Below, in pieces: positions 51,287 to 61,237 of a stretch of DNA of 64,000 nt. The notes under the pieces were generated by a model. The model was not told where the DNA came from. It saw only the letters and a list, made by a program, of their open reading frames with translations, and made no database searches. The stretch is from Palsa-504 sp963789225 (GTDB lineage: Bacteria > Actinomycetota > Actinomycetes > Streptosporangiales > Streptosporangiaceae), in NCBI GenBank assembly GCA_963789225.1, contig CAWBKD010000004.1, positions 44,986 to 108,985 of the forward strand, in the 5' to 3' direction. The position numbers and the translations under genes were made by a program. Position 1 is the stretch's first letter, and each line of letters starts with the position of its first letter.

Positions 51287-52734
51287 GACTGTCCCTCCGA
51301 GTTCTCGTCGCGGCCCGCCGGAAGGTCCGCTGGCGCCGGGATCCGACCAGTGTTTTCTTCGTGGGCCCGGATGAAGGTGTAAAGGATGATCCCGACCAGG
51401 ACGACGACCATGGCTTGGTACACCGCCGAGTACCCGGAGGCGAACGTGACCCACAGCGAGAACAGCGCCGCCGCGACGCTGATCGACAGATCCCGGGCCA
51501 GCAGCCACCCCTGCACCGGCCGGCGACGGGACACCAGGTAGGTGAGCTGGGCGCAGGCCGAGAACAGGTACGGGATGGCCACGGTGACCACGGTCAGGTC
51601 GACCAGGTAGGTGAATATGGTCAGCCCGGAGCTGGTGGTGTAGCGCCACAGCATCAGCAGCGACGGCAGCGCCGCCGCGACCACCACGCCGAACCAGGCG
51701 GTGTCCCTGCGGTCGGTCCAGGCGAACTGCCGCGGGAACAGGCCATCGTTGGCCGGTGCCCGTGACACCTCGGCCGTGACCAGGGTCCAGCCGATGAGGG
51801 CCCCGAACCCGGAGGTCGCGGCCAGCGCGGCGACCAGCTTCCCGGCCCAGGCGCTATGGGGGAAGATCGTCTCGAAGGCGTTGACGAACGGCGCGCCGTT
51901 GTTCACCAGCGCGCGGTGCGCGACCAGGCCCATGACCGCGGCCGACACCGCCAGGTACACGATGGCGGCAGCGCCGGTGCCCAGCAGTGAGGCGCGCCCG
52001 ACGTTCCGGCGCGGGTCCTTCACCCGCTTGGCGGTGATGGCCGCCGTTTCCACGCCGATGAACGAGAACAGCGCCACCCCGGCGGCGATCCCGATCGCCG
52101 AATACAGGCTGCCGCCCGAGGCGTTGAACGCGCCGAAGTTAGCCTTGCTGACAAAGAACCAGCCAGCCACGCCGACGAACAGCAGCGGCAGGTACTTCAG
52201 CACCACGGTGACGTTCTGGATCCAGGCCGTATCCCTGATCCCGGCCAGGTTGATCGCTGCCGGGATCCACAACCCGATCAAGGCGATCCCCCAGTTCGCC
52301 AGGCCCGACGGGTTGATCCCGAACAGGGCGTCGACATAGAACACCCACGACGAGACGATGGCCGCGTTGCCCGCCCACGCCTGAACCCAGTAGCACCAGC
52401 CGGTCAGGTACCCGGCGAAGTCACCGAACTCGTGCCGGGCGTAAGCGTAGAGCCCACCGTCAGAGTTCGGCACCCGCCTGGTCAGCTGGCCGAACAGAAC
52501 GGCCAGCACCAGCGCGCCCACGGCGATCACCGCGAGCACGGCCAGCGAGCTCGTGCCCGCGCCTGCGAGCACGGCCGGCATGGTGAACACCCCGGCCCCG
52601 ATGACGGTGCCGATGACCAGTCCGGTCGCCGACGTCAGGCCTAGTACGCCGGCCTTCTGCTGATCCTTCGTTGACGACAGCTCCGGTCCCTCATCCTGCC
52701 CACCCGGCGGGCGGGCGCTGACAGCGCTGGACAT
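51283..52734 (-). CDS. arcD: Arginine/ornithine antiporter-type APC transporter ArcD
   Basis: A 483-residue amino acid transporter with about twelve helices. It has an N-terminal GLVIGTVIGAGVFTMPAVLA substrate loop and FIGVETAAITAKRVKDPRRN. As first gene of the arc operon it should swap external arginine for ornithine. ATG 52734 follows a CCGGGAGGAGG site. Confidence 0.93.
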   Translation of the reverse strand: MSSAVSARPPGGQDEGPELSSTKDQQKAGVLGLTSATGLVIGTVIGAGVFTMPAVLAGAGTSSLAVLAVIAVGALVLAVLFGQLTRRVPNSDGGLYAYARHEFGDFAGYLTGWCYWVQAWAGNAAIVSSWVFYVDALFGINPSGLANWGIALIGLWIPAAINLAGIRDTAWIQNVTVVLKYLPLLFVGVAGWFFVSKANFGAFNASGGSLYSAIGIAAGVALFSFIGVETAAITAKRVKDPRRNVGRASLLGTGAAAIVYLAVSAAVMGLVAHRALVNNGAPFVNAFETIFPHSAWAGKLVAALAATSGFGALIGWTLVTAEVSRAPANDGLFPRQFAWTDRRDTAWFGVVVAAALPSLLMLWRYTTSSGLTIFTYLVDLTVVTVAIPYLFSACAQLTYLVSRRRPVQGWLLARDLSISVAAALFSLWVTFASGYSAVYQAMVVVLVGIILYTFIRAHEENTGRIPAPADLPAGRDENSEGQS

Positions 52735-52988
52735 GGGTTCCTCCTCCCGGGGCGGCCGACCGGGTCGTCCCGCGGTGCGCCGAGGTGGGTGCTGGCCTCT
52801 ACCATCGCGCTCCGGATGGCCCTTTCGCGCCCGGGGGAGACCCTGGCCCATACCCGGGACTCCGCGGTAGGCAGCTCAGGGGTGCCAGTGAGCCCGGCGC
52901 CAGGGGTTCTCACGGGCGCGATGCCGTGCCTGACCTAAGACCATGGAAGCTGTCGTCAGTTGCACCGCGGACAAGCGAAGGGCACGTC

Positions 52989-53192
52989 ATGGGAACAGCA
53001 GGAGACGCGCCGTCGGACGTGCCGCAGGACCCGGAGCTGGCGGACGCGTCGAGAGGTAAGTGGGCACACCTCATTGAAGACCTCGGGCAATGGGCCGGGG
53101 GTTCGGCCGTGGACGGACCGTTCGGCCTGCCGGCGGTGGAGGTAGAGCGCCTCGCCGCTAAGCGTCACGTCACGGCCGACGAGGAAGCCTAG
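52989..53192 (+). CDS. Small acidic protein, unknown function
   Basis: A 67-residue protein rich in Asp, Glu and Ala with no membrane helix. It reads KWAHLIEDLGQWAGGSAVDG in the middle and a basic/acidic tail. The ATG has only a weak upstream site. I do not recognise it; it lies between the arc operon promoter region and a convergent SDR gene. Confidence 0.45.
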   Translation: MGTAGDAPSDVPQDPELADASRGKWAHLIEDLGQWAGGSAVDGPFGLPAVEVERLAAKRHVTADEEA

Positions 53193-53217
53193 CTCGGAGT
53201 CTTCGTGGCCCGCGCAG

Positions 53218-53934
53218 TCAGTGACCGGCGCTCTGGCCGCCGTCGATGTGCAGGATCTCCCCGGTGATGAACGGCGATGCCTCGAGGAACAAGATGCCGC
53301 CGACGACGTCGCTGACCTGCCCGACATGCCCAAGCGGAGGAAGCTGGTCACCGAGTCCTTCATAGCTTTCCGCCGGATGCACCGGCGTTTGGATGATGCC
53401 GGGCGAGACGGCGTTCACCCGGATGCCGCGGGAGGCGTACTCGACAGCCAGCGACCGGGTGGCCGCGGCCAGTCCTCCCTTGGTCAGCGCGGTCAGGACC
53501 GAGGGCGTGCTGGAGTTCGCGTATTCCGCGATCGTCGCCGCGATGTTGACGACGTGACCGCCGTGCTGCTTGAGCATCTCGGCGATGGCCCGCTGGGTCA
53601 GCCAGAAGAATCCGCTGAGGTTGACGCCGACCACCTGGGCGTAGTCCTCGGCGGTGTAGTCGGTGAACGGCTTGGAGAGGTAGACGCCGGCGTTGTTGAT
53701 GAGCGTGTCGATCCGGCCGAAGCGCCCGAGTGCTCCGCTGATGATCCGGTCGGCGGTGGCGGGGTCGGCGATGTCGCCGTCGATGGTGAGCACGTCGGGG
53801 TCCTCGGCCGGCTTCATGGTGCGGGCGGTGGCCACCACGCTCCAGCCCTGCCGACGGTAGGCCGCGACCAGGCCTGCGCCGATGCCCTGGGAACCGCCGG
53901 TGATGACGGCGACCTTCTGGCTTGTCTGGTTCAC
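53218..53934 (-). CDS. SDR-family protein with the catalytic Tyr replaced
   Basis: A 238-residue short-chain dehydrogenase fold: TGGSQGIG at 12-19, NNAG near 80, and a C-terminal GEILHIDGGQSAGH. In the usual YxxxK motif the Lys is at 152, but position 148 is Thr (SVLTALTKGG), so the catalytic Tyr is missing. A known subset of SDRs shares this LTKGG form; their chemistry is unclear. The GTG start overlaps the stop of the upstream disulfide reductase-like gene. Confidence 0.88.
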   Translation of the reverse strand: MNQTSQKVAVITGGSQGIGAGLVAAYRRQGWSVVATARTMKPAEDPDVLTIDGDIADPATADRIISGALGRFGRIDTLINNAGVYLSKPFTDYTAEDYAQVVGVNLSGFFWLTQRAIAEMLKQHGGHVVNIAATIAEYANSSTPSVLTALTKGGLAAATRSLAVEYASRGIRVNAVSPGIIQTPVHPAESYEGLGDQLPPLGHVGQVSDVVGGILFLEASPFITGEILHIDGGQSAGH

Positions 53935-55298
53935 GGCGTTCCAGCCGCGGCTGGCTGGCGGGCGGCGGTGATCTGGCCGGTAAGTGCCTTGAGCGCGTCG
54001 ACGTAGATCTCCGAGAAGGTCGGGAAGGGCTGGATAACATCGCGCAGGACCTGCAGCGGCACGCGAGCGCGGATCGCCAGCGTGGCCTGCTGCATCCATT
54101 CGCCAGCCTCGGGGCCGAGCGCGTAGCCGCCGGTTAGCCGCTCGCCGTCGCTGAGCAGGGTCAGGAAGCCGCTGGACTGGACGTGGGTGTAGGTGGCCGT
54201 CTTGGCCACCTGGGAGAGCAGGGCAGTGGCGGTGAACTGGTCCTGCGCGGCGCCGACCGAGGCTGCTTGCGGGTCGGTGTAGACCACGTCGGGGATGGCC
54301 TCGTAGTGGGCCTCGCGGGCGTCGCCGAGGATGTTCGAGGCCACGACCTCGCCCTGGTACTTGCCGACGTGGGTCAGCTGCCGCACGCCGGTGACGTCGC
54401 CGACGGCCCACAGGCGGTCCCCAGCGCGCAGGTGCGTATCGACCACGATGCCGTGCGGTCCGGTCTGCGCGCCGACCGTTTCCAGTCCCTCGAGTACGCG
54501 CGCGCGCCGACCCGTGGCGACCAGGATGTGGTCGCCACGCAGTTGGCGGCCGTCAGCCAGGGTTAGCACGTAGTCTGTGCCGTCGCGTCCCGCGGCGGTC
54601 GCCTGCACACCGAGGATGAGCTCGATGCCGTCGTGCCTCAGGCATTCGCCGAGGGCCTCGCCCAGCGGTGCCGGCTCGCGGATCAGTACGTGCGCGGCCG
54701 CCTCGACCAGGACCACCTCGCCGCCCAGGCGGCGCACGGCCTGCGCCATCTCGGCGCCGACCGGGCCGCCGCCGAGGATGAGCAGGCGCCGCGGGACGGC
54801 CTTCATGCCGGTTACCTCGCGGTTGGTCCAGGTCCCCTCCAGCTCACGCAGCCCAGAGACGGGTGGTATGACCGCGTCAGATCCGGTCGCCACGACCACG
54901 TGCCGGGCGGTATGACGCGCGCCGTCGACCTCGACGACGCCCGGCCCGGCGAGCCTCCCTGTCCCGCGCAGCAGGTCGATGCCCTTGCCCGCCAGCCAGC
55001 GCTGCTGCCCGGCGTCTGAGTAGTCCGAGACCATATAGTCGCGCCAGGCCAGCGCCGCCGCTACGTTCACCTCCGCGCTGGCGCCAACATCGCGTGCGCC
55101 CTGGACCGCCTCTCCGGGCCGCAGCAGCGTCTTGGACGGGATGCACGCCCAGTACGAGCACTCGCCACCGACGAGCTCGCGCTCGACCACGGCCACGCGC
55201 AGGCCGCCGTCGGCCAGGGCCCCGGCGCAGTGCTCGCCGGGCGAGCCGCCACCTACCACGATGACGTCGTAGTCCGCGGACTCGTGTGTCACCGGCAT
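53931..55298 (-). CDS. FAD-dependent pyridine-nucleotide disulfide oxidoreductase
   Basis: A 455-residue flavoprotein of the mercuric reductase/dihydrolipoamide dehydrogenase type: FAD site VVGGGSPGEHCAG, redox pair GGECSYWACIPSKTLLRP (Cys-X4-Cys), NAD(P) site LILGGGPVGAEMA, and a C-terminal dimerisation domain. The C-terminal extra Cys pair of MerA is absent. It may be a soluble transhydrogenase-like or quinone/disulfide reductase. The pair with the SDR is coupled by overlapping stop and start. Confidence 0.9.
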   Translation of the reverse strand: MPVTHESADYDVIVVGGGSPGEHCAGALADGGLRVAVVERELVGGECSYWACIPSKTLLRPGEAVQGARDVGASAEVNVAAALAWRDYMVSDYSDAGQQRWLAGKGIDLLRGTGRLAGPGVVEVDGARHTARHVVVATGSDAVIPPVSGLRELEGTWTNREVTGMKAVPRRLLILGGGPVGAEMAQAVRRLGGEVVLVEAAAHVLIREPAPLGEALGECLRHDGIELILGVQATAAGRDGTDYVLTLADGRQLRGDHILVATGRRARVLEGLETVGAQTGPHGIVVDTHLRAGDRLWAVGDVTGVRQLTHVGKYQGEVVASNILGDAREAHYEAIPDVVYTDPQAASVGAAQDQFTATALLSQVAKTATYTHVQSSGFLTLLSDGERLTGGYALGPEAGEWMQQATLAIRARVPLQVLRDVIQPFPTFSEIYVDALKALTGQITAARQPAAAGTP

Positions 55299-55333
55299 GG
55301 TTCTCTCCTTCAATTCGGGACGTACCAGCCTTG

Positions 55334-58198
55334 TTATCCATCGTCGTGGTTGAGGGCGGCCGTCGCACCCGTGGGACACCCTGGCCGGTCCCCTGGTGCG
55401 GTTCGGTCACGCCCAGGAGCCCGGTACCACGCCTGGGCATCGGCGCTGGTTAACCGCACGGCCCTGGTGACGTCAGGCAGCGCTTCCCGGAGCTGTCGGC
55501 GGGACGTGATGCCGAGTTTTCCGCAGATCTTGTGCAGGTGCCATTCCACGGTGCGAGCACTGAGGAACAGCTCAGCGCCGATCTCTCTGTTGGTCTTCCC
55601 GTCCCGGGCGTGCCTGGCGATCTGCATCTCCTGCGGGGTGAGGTCTCGGTCAGTCCCAGCGACTCGCTTGCGCACGGTCTCGCCGGTGGCCAGCAGCTCA
55701 TGGCGGGCACGCTCGGCGAACCCAGCCGCCCCCATCGCGTCTAGCATTTCTTCGGCGCGCCGCAGCTGCTCGCGGGCATTGGCCCGGCGGTTCTCGCGGC
55801 GGAGCCACTCTCCATAGACCAGGTGCGCGCGGGCCAGGTCGACCCGGGCACGCGATCGGCCGAGGTAGCCGATAGCCGCTTGGTAGAGGTCCTCTTGATC
55901 GCTCAGCATCGCCTGCGAGCGAGCCTGGACGCCGAGTGCCCAGTCTGTGCCCGCGGCCATGGTGATTCGGGACAGGGAGTACATGACCCCTTCGGCGCGC
56001 CCAGGCTGCCCTGACCGGGCCGCCGCCTCGATCAGTTCGGCCATCGACCATCCGGCTACCGCGGATGGCCCGGCGTGCTCGATGGCATCCTCGGCCGCAG
56101 ATAGGGCCTGCGCGTAGCGGCCCAGGCCGTTGTTAAGCATCGCGGCTGCGCAGTTCGCTGCGGCCACACCGAGCCCTTCGCCGCGCAGCGCTGCGTCCTG
56201 CCCGGCGCTGTTGATCAGGGCCCGCTCCGGATCCGCATGCCCACGCAGCGCCGCCACGCCGAGGGCGCCGTACGGGGCAGCCCTGATGCCAATGGCATCG
56301 GCTATCGTCTGCGCTTCGGCTGCCAGCGAATCTGCCGCGGCTAGATCACCGGCCAGCAACCGCATGCAGCTGAGCGCATTGAGGGCTGATGGCAGGTCAC
56401 TGAGCGCTCCCTCGCTACGTGCCAGCCTGACGTACCGGCTGGCGAGCGCATCCGCTGCCCGGTCATCCCACCCTTGCAGGGCTCCGGCATAGGCCAGTGG
56501 CAGCAAGCTGAGCTCTGCCGCGCTGGTTATCTCGTCGCCGAAGCCGCGTATGGCGCGGTGCAAGAGCGACGCTCCCGCGACGAGTTCGCCGCTGAAGGTA
56601 GCTGCGAGCCCGGCCAGGAGGGCGTCGGGCAGCCCTGGGAAGTCCGCACCCGACGCACCTTCCCGCGCGGCGCGCGCCACGTCTGCGATCGTTGCGCCAG
56701 GAGCCGCCTGGCTGCCGGCGGACAGCGCAGCGCGGATCGCCTCCAGGTAGGCCACGCGCGACTGTGCGGCGTCAAACCGGCTCAGCTGTCGGGCGGCGTC
56801 GAGGAGCAACTGAGCTGCGTCGCCGCCTCGGTTCACGGTGAACGCGAGCCTGGCGCTCACGAGGTCGGCGCGCGCTTGCCCGTGATCGTCCAGCATGTCC
56901 GGCTCCGTCAGGTCGAGCAGCTTCGCTGCGGCGTCGGGTTCGCCCGCCTGAAGCATGACCGAAGCGGCGGCGAGGCTTCTTTCTGCTCGCCGCGCCGCAT
57001 CCGGCGTGGCCGTGGCAGCGCGTTCGAGGAACGCGGCCGCGGCGGGGAGACCGCCGCGCGCCTGCGCTCGGGCTGACGTGCGCTCCAGTTCGGCGGCTAC
57101 GTCCTCGTCCAGTCCGGTCAGCGCCTTGGCCCGGTGCCATGCGCGACGATCAGGATCAGCACCTGGATCGGTGGCCTGCGCCAGTGCGCAATGCGCCAAT
57201 CGGCGCTCCCGCAGGCGCGCGACCCGGTAGGCCGTTGACCGGACCGCGTGATCCCGGAAGACGACCCGGCCGTTGAGCGCGATCAGGCCGGCCTCTGCCG
57301 CGGGGATTGCGGCCTCACTGGTGATAGCCAGCTGCGCGGCCGCCTGCCACAGCAGTCCCGGATCGCCAGTGGGGTCCGCCGCGGCGAGGAGAAGCAACTG
57401 GCGGGTCTCGGGCGGAAGTTCGCTCAGCTCTGCGAACAGGGTTTCTGCTGCGCTTCCAGAAAGCACATCAGGGAGCCCGAGGCCCCCGGCCAGCTGAGCT
57501 GGCGATACCTCGTGCAGGAGGCCAAGCAACGCCCCGGGAATCCCCCTTGCTTCGGCGAGTATCTGATCCCGTATCCGGTCATCAATCGGGCACTGCAGGA
57601 CGGAGGCCAGGAGGTCGCGAGCGTCCGCATCGCGCAGCCCGCCGAGCGCCATCGTGGGCAAGCCGTCCAGGTCCTTGATCGGCTCGGGCGCGGCGAAGAG
57701 CAGCAGCAGAGGTTCGATGGTCAGCCGCCGCGCGGCGAACCCGAGAGCATGCCTTGACGCCTGGTCCAGCCAGTGCGCTTGGTCAATGACGCAGATAAGC
57801 GGGCGGTCGGCGGCCGACTCTGATAGCAGGCCGAGTACCGCCAGGCCCGCCAGGAAGCGATCCGGTCCGGTACCTGCCCGCATGCCGAACGCGACCTCAA
57901 GCGCCGCACGCTGGGGGCCAGGCAGGCGGCCGAGCAGATCGAGCATCGTCCCGCACAGCCGGTGCAGCCCGCCGAAGGCCAGCTCCGTCTCCGACTGCGC
58001 GCCCGCCACCCGGACTACCTGGAAACTGGCGTCCAGCCCGGCCGCGAAGTCCAGCAGTGCCGTCTTTCCTGTGCCTGACTCGCCGTGCACCACGAGCACG
58101 GCGCTGCCCTCGTCACGTATGCCGTCAACCAGCTTGGCCAGTCGTCCGCACTCAGCCTGGCGCCCGTGCAGCCTGGGGAATTCCGTCTTCGCCGACAT
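55334..58198 (-). CDS. Large LuxR-type (LAL) ATPase transcriptional regulator
   Basis: A 954-residue protein. It has an N-terminal AAA-like ATPase domain with Walker A HGESGTGKTALLD (38-50) and a CVIDQAHWLD Walker B, long TPR-like helical repeats, and a C-terminal LuxR DNA-binding domain (LTPQEMQIARHARDGKTNREIG, then LFLSARTVEWHLHKI). LAL regulators bind an inducer and switch on nearby or secondary-metabolite genes. ATG 58198; 12 upstream in-frame codons have no support. Next to the flavoprotein/SDR pair. Confidence 0.93.
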   Translation of the reverse strand: MSAKTEFPRLHGRQAECGRLAKLVDGIRDEGSAVLVVHGESGTGKTALLDFAAGLDASFQVVRVAGAQSETELAFGGLHRLCGTMLDLLGRLPGPQRAALEVAFGMRAGTGPDRFLAGLAVLGLLSESAADRPLICVIDQAHWLDQASRHALGFAARRLTIEPLLLLFAAPEPIKDLDGLPTMALGGLRDADARDLLASVLQCPIDDRIRDQILAEARGIPGALLGLLHEVSPAQLAGGLGLPDVLSGSAAETLFAELSELPPETRQLLLLAAADPTGDPGLLWQAAAQLAITSEAAIPAAEAGLIALNGRVVFRDHAVRSTAYRVARLRERRLAHCALAQATDPGADPDRRAWHRAKALTGLDEDVAAELERTSARAQARGGLPAAAAFLERAATATPDAARRAERSLAAASVMLQAGEPDAAAKLLDLTEPDMLDDHGQARADLVSARLAFTVNRGGDAAQLLLDAARQLSRFDAAQSRVAYLEAIRAALSAGSQAAPGATIADVARAAREGASGADFPGLPDALLAGLAATFSGELVAGASLLHRAIRGFGDEITSAAELSLLPLAYAGALQGWDDRAADALASRYVRLARSEGALSDLPSALNALSCMRLLAGDLAAADSLAAEAQTIADAIGIRAAPYGALGVAALRGHADPERALINSAGQDAALRGEGLGVAAANCAAAMLNNGLGRYAQALSAAEDAIEHAGPSAVAGWSMAELIEAAARSGQPGRAEGVMYSLSRITMAAGTDWALGVQARSQAMLSDQEDLYQAAIGYLGRSRARVDLARAHLVYGEWLRRENRRANAREQLRRAEEMLDAMGAAGFAERARHELLATGETVRKRVAGTDRDLTPQEMQIARHARDGKTNREIGAELFLSARTVEWHLHKICGKLGITSRRQLREALPDVTRAVRLTSADAQAWYRAPGRDRTAPGDRPGCPTGATAALNHDDG

Positions 58199-58389
58199 GA
58201 CACCAGACTGCCTGGCGCGTGCCCTGCAGCCCATTGAGCGCCCCTCAGCCTGTGGCTCAGGCTGTCCGCGCGCCGACGTGGGGTTAACCCGAGCCCAGGG
58301 GCATGGCTACCACCACTGCGGCGACATCGGGGAGATCCCTACCAGGTCGGGGGTGTTAGGCTTCGCTCAATTAGGTAGGAAGGTTGGCC

Positions 58390-58968
58390 ATGACGATTCC
58401 CGCGTCGCAAGATCCCAGCCTCGGGTTCCTCCCTGGCGATCACGTGTGCGCCTTCTACAGCGGCAGCCGGAACGTGCTGGACGATATTGTCGTCGATTAC
58501 GTCACGAAGGGCCTGGTGGCGGGGAACAGGGTCTTCTGCATGGTCGACCAGCCCGCTGCCGTGCAGAGCAGGATTCTTCCTGAACTCGTAGCGAGAGACG
58601 GCATGCTGAATATCCTCACCGAGGATGAGGCGTACATGCCGGATGGCCGTTTTTCTAAGGACGCGTTCATCCGGAACATGCAGGCCAGGGTCGTCGAGGC
58701 GTTCTCTGGAGGGTACGAAGGCTTCCGGGGTGTCGGGGACGAGAGCTTTCTTATACGGAACGGCGTTGACATCGGGGAATGGTTCGCCGCGGAATCTGAA
58801 CTCAATAGGATCGTCCCTGACTACCCGCGCCTGTTCTTCTGCCTCTACGATCTTGACCTGTTCGACGGCAGCACGATCATGCACGTGCTGAGGACGCATC
58901 CGCGGGTGTATGTCAATGGCATTCTCATCGGCAACCCGCACTACCAGGCAGACCAGCTCCCCGGATAG
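58390..58968 (+). CDS. MEDS-domain sensory protein
   Basis: A 192-residue protein spanning the MEDS (DcmR sensory) domain: GDHVCAFYSGSRNVLDD, then RVFCMVDQPAAVQSR and a late DLDLFDGSTIMHVLRTHP. MEDS domains sense or bind small molecules, and in actinobacteria they often sit with histidine kinases. It ends four bases before the GAF/PAS kinase gene, so the two should act together. ATG 58390 chosen; TTG 58384 also possible. Confidence 0.88.
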   Translation: MTIPASQDPSLGFLPGDHVCAFYSGSRNVLDDIVVDYVTKGLVAGNRVFCMVDQPAAVQSRILPELVARDGMLNILTEDEAYMPDGRFSKDAFIRNMQARVVEAFSGGYEGFRGVGDESFLIRNGVDIGEWFAAESELNRIVPDYPRLFFCLYDLDLFDGSTIMHVLRTHPRVYVNGILIGNPHYQADQLPG

Positions 58969-58971
58969 CCG

Positions 58972-60612
58972 ATGCCGTCTGCGGAGCGCCGCGGCAGCGG
59001 TGCTGATGACGTACCGGACGTCAGCCGGGTCCTATCGTCGGTCAACTCCGTGTTCAGCCTGTCGCTCATCTTGGCCCAGGCGTCTTCTCCTGCCCAGGCC
59101 ATGCGCCTCGTCACCACGGCCGTTCCGTCGATCGCCGCTTCCCATAGCGCCGTAGCCTGGCATCCAAGCAAGTCGGGGGAGTACTACGAGCAGGCTCCGG
59201 AAAGCGTCGGCAGCCTCCTGACCGAACTGACGGGAGTCGCCCGGCTCGACGTGGAAGGCCTTCCGGCCAGCTGGGCGTTCCCTATCACCTCGCCGCTCGC
59301 GCGCGAGCAGGTCTTCTTGATCGTCACAGGCACCGAGGACCTGTCCACACAGGAGACCTTCCTCTTGTCGGTCCTCGCACAACTATGCGGCGCCGTCATC
59401 GCGAGTCTGCACAGCATTTCCGAGGCGGAACTGCGCGGCCAAGCCGACCGGGAACGCGAGGTCGCCGAGGCGCGGGCGGCCGTGCTCGCCACCACCGAGG
59501 AGCGGCAACGCGCGATTCTCGAGACTGCTCTCAACGCCGTCATCAGCATCGACCGGGACTCCCGGGTGACGTACGTGAACAGCGCGTTCGAGCGGACCTT
59601 CGGCTACTCGGCCGAGGAGGTGGCCGGCCGCAGCCTCGCGGAGACCATCGTGCCGCCATCACTGCGGGAGGCGCACCGGCGCGGCCTGGCCCGCTACCTG
59701 GAGACGGGGCAGGCCACCATCCTGGACCGCCGGATCGAGATGCCGGCCATGCGCGCCGACGGTACCGAGTTTCCTGCCGAAGTGTCCGTCACCCGTACCG
59801 GGCCGCCCGGACAGCCGGCGTTCACCGCCTACGTGCGCGACATCACCGACCGCCAGCGTGCCGAACAGGAACTCATAGCGTCGCGGGCCCGCGTGGTGGC
59901 CGCATCCGACGCCGCGCGCCAGCGCGTTACCAGGGACCTGCACGACGGTGCCCAGCAGCGCCTGGTCGCCACTCTCATCAGCTTGCAACTGGCCGAACAG
60001 CGCTGGGAGTCCGCCCCGCAGCGGGCGCGGGAACTCGTGGGCCAGGCCCTGGACGACGCGCGACGGGGGCTCGAGGACCTGCGCGCGCTGGCCGCGGGCC
60101 TGCATCCCGCGATCCTCACCCAGCATGGCCTGGCCGCGGCCGTCCGCGCTCTCGCCGACCGGCTTCCCGTCCCCGTCGAGATCGACGTGCCCGGCATCAG
60201 GCTGCCCGCGGCCGTCGAGGCCGGCCTGTACTTTTTCTGTTCCGAAGCACTGACCAACGTCGTCAAGCACGCGCACGCCACGTGCGCGTGGATACGGCTC
60301 GAGGTTCCAGGTGACCACTGTGTTGTCGAGGTCCGGGACGATGGAATCGGCGGCGCGCGTCTCGGGCCGGAGACCAGCGGCCTCATCGGGCTGAGCGATC
60401 GAATCGGCGCGCTCGGCGGAACGCTGGACATCATCAGCCCGCCCTCGCGCGGGACGATGCTCCGGGCCGCCGTCCCGATCCGGCCAGATACCGAGCCGCT
60501 TCCGGGCCTTCAGCCGTTACCTGGTTCATCGCCGCCGATGGTGGCAAATCAGGCCGGCGGTGTAGCTTCAGACCGTGAGTCCTGCTCAGCGGGTGCGTGT
60601 CATCGTCGGTGA
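58972..60612 (+). CDS. GAF/PAS sensor histidine kinase (NarL-system type)
   Basis: A 546-residue cytoplasmic sensor. It has an N-terminal GAF-like domain (about 20-150), a short coiled coil (150-180), a PAS domain (180-295), a HisKA_3 domain with His324 in TRDLHDGAQQRLV, and an HATPase domain (about 400-510) with DDGIGG. No membrane helix, so the signal is intracellular. It overlaps the start of the response regulator, its likely partner. Input may come from the upstream MEDS protein. Confidence 0.93.
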   Translation: MPSAERRGSGADDVPDVSRVLSSVNSVFSLSLILAQASSPAQAMRLVTTAVPSIAASHSAVAWHPSKSGEYYEQAPESVGSLLTELTGVARLDVEGLPASWAFPITSPLAREQVFLIVTGTEDLSTQETFLLSVLAQLCGAVIASLHSISEAELRGQADREREVAEARAAVLATTEERQRAILETALNAVISIDRDSRVTYVNSAFERTFGYSAEEVAGRSLAETIVPPSLREAHRRGLARYLETGQATILDRRIEMPAMRADGTEFPAEVSVTRTGPPGQPAFTAYVRDITDRQRAEQELIASRARVVAASDAARQRVTRDLHDGAQQRLVATLISLQLAEQRWESAPQRARELVGQALDDARRGLEDLRALAAGLHPAILTQHGLAAAVRALADRLPVPVEIDVPGIRLPAAVEAGLYFFCSEALTNVVKHAHATCAWIRLEVPGDHCVVEVRDDGIGGARLGPETSGLIGLSDRIGALGGTLDIISPPSRGTMLRAAVPIRPDTEPLPGLQPLPGSSPPMVANQAGGVASDRESCSAGACHRR

Positions 60613-61237
60613 GGATCAGTCGTTCGTTCGCGAGGGCATCGTCCGCGTCCTTGATGACGGGGATTTCGAGGTCGTCGGCACCGCAGGCGATGCGCGTGAC
60701 CTCATCCGGCTGGCCGATGCGTACCGGCCAGACGTGGTCGTGGCCGACATTCAGATGCCCCCCGAGCACTCCGATGACGGGCTGCGGGCGGCACTAGCGA
60801 TCCGCGCTGCCCATCCCGGGGTAGGCGTTCTGATCCTGTCCCAGTTCCTGGAGGACGCGTATGCGCTCGCCCTGGTCGCCGACGGCGCGCAGGGCGTCGG
60901 CTACCTGCTGAAGGAAAAGGTGGGAGACCTCCGGATGTTCACCGACGCGGTGCGCCGCGTCGCCGAGGGAGGATCGGTGCTCGACCCCAACGTAGTCGCG
61001 CGCCTGGTGGGCCGCAAGCGAACGGCAGGACCGCTTGACAGCCTGACGCCCCGCGAGCGAGAGGTGCTGGCGCTGATCGCCGAAGGCCGCTCCAACGTCG
61101 GCATCGCCCAGGAACTCGTCGTCACGGTAGCAGCCATCGAACGGCACGTGACCAGCATCTTCGACAAGCTCGGGCTGCATGCCTCACCCGAGGACCACCG
61201 CCGGGTGCTGGCCGTGCTTAAGTACCTGCAGGCCTGA
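60575..61237 (+). CDS. NarL/LuxR-family response regulator
   Basis: A 220-residue regulator. The receiver has Glu13/Asp14 and the phospho-accepting Asp58 (VVADIQMPP), with Lys in LLKEKVGDL. The C-terminal LuxR HTH is LTPREREVLALIAEGRSN, then AIERHVTSIFDKLGL. GTG start inside the 3' end of the kinase gene, so the pair is translationally coupled. Confidence 0.95.
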   Translation: MSPAQRVRVIVGEDQSFVREGIVRVLDDGDFEVVGTAGDARDLIRLADAYRPDVVVADIQMPPEHSDDGLRAALAIRAAHPGVGVLILSQFLEDAYALALVADGAQGVGYLLKEKVGDLRMFTDAVRRVAEGGSVLDPNVVARLVGRKRTAGPLDSLTPREREVLALIAEGRSNVGIAQELVVTVAAIERHVTSIFDKLGLHASPEDHRRVLAVLKYLQA

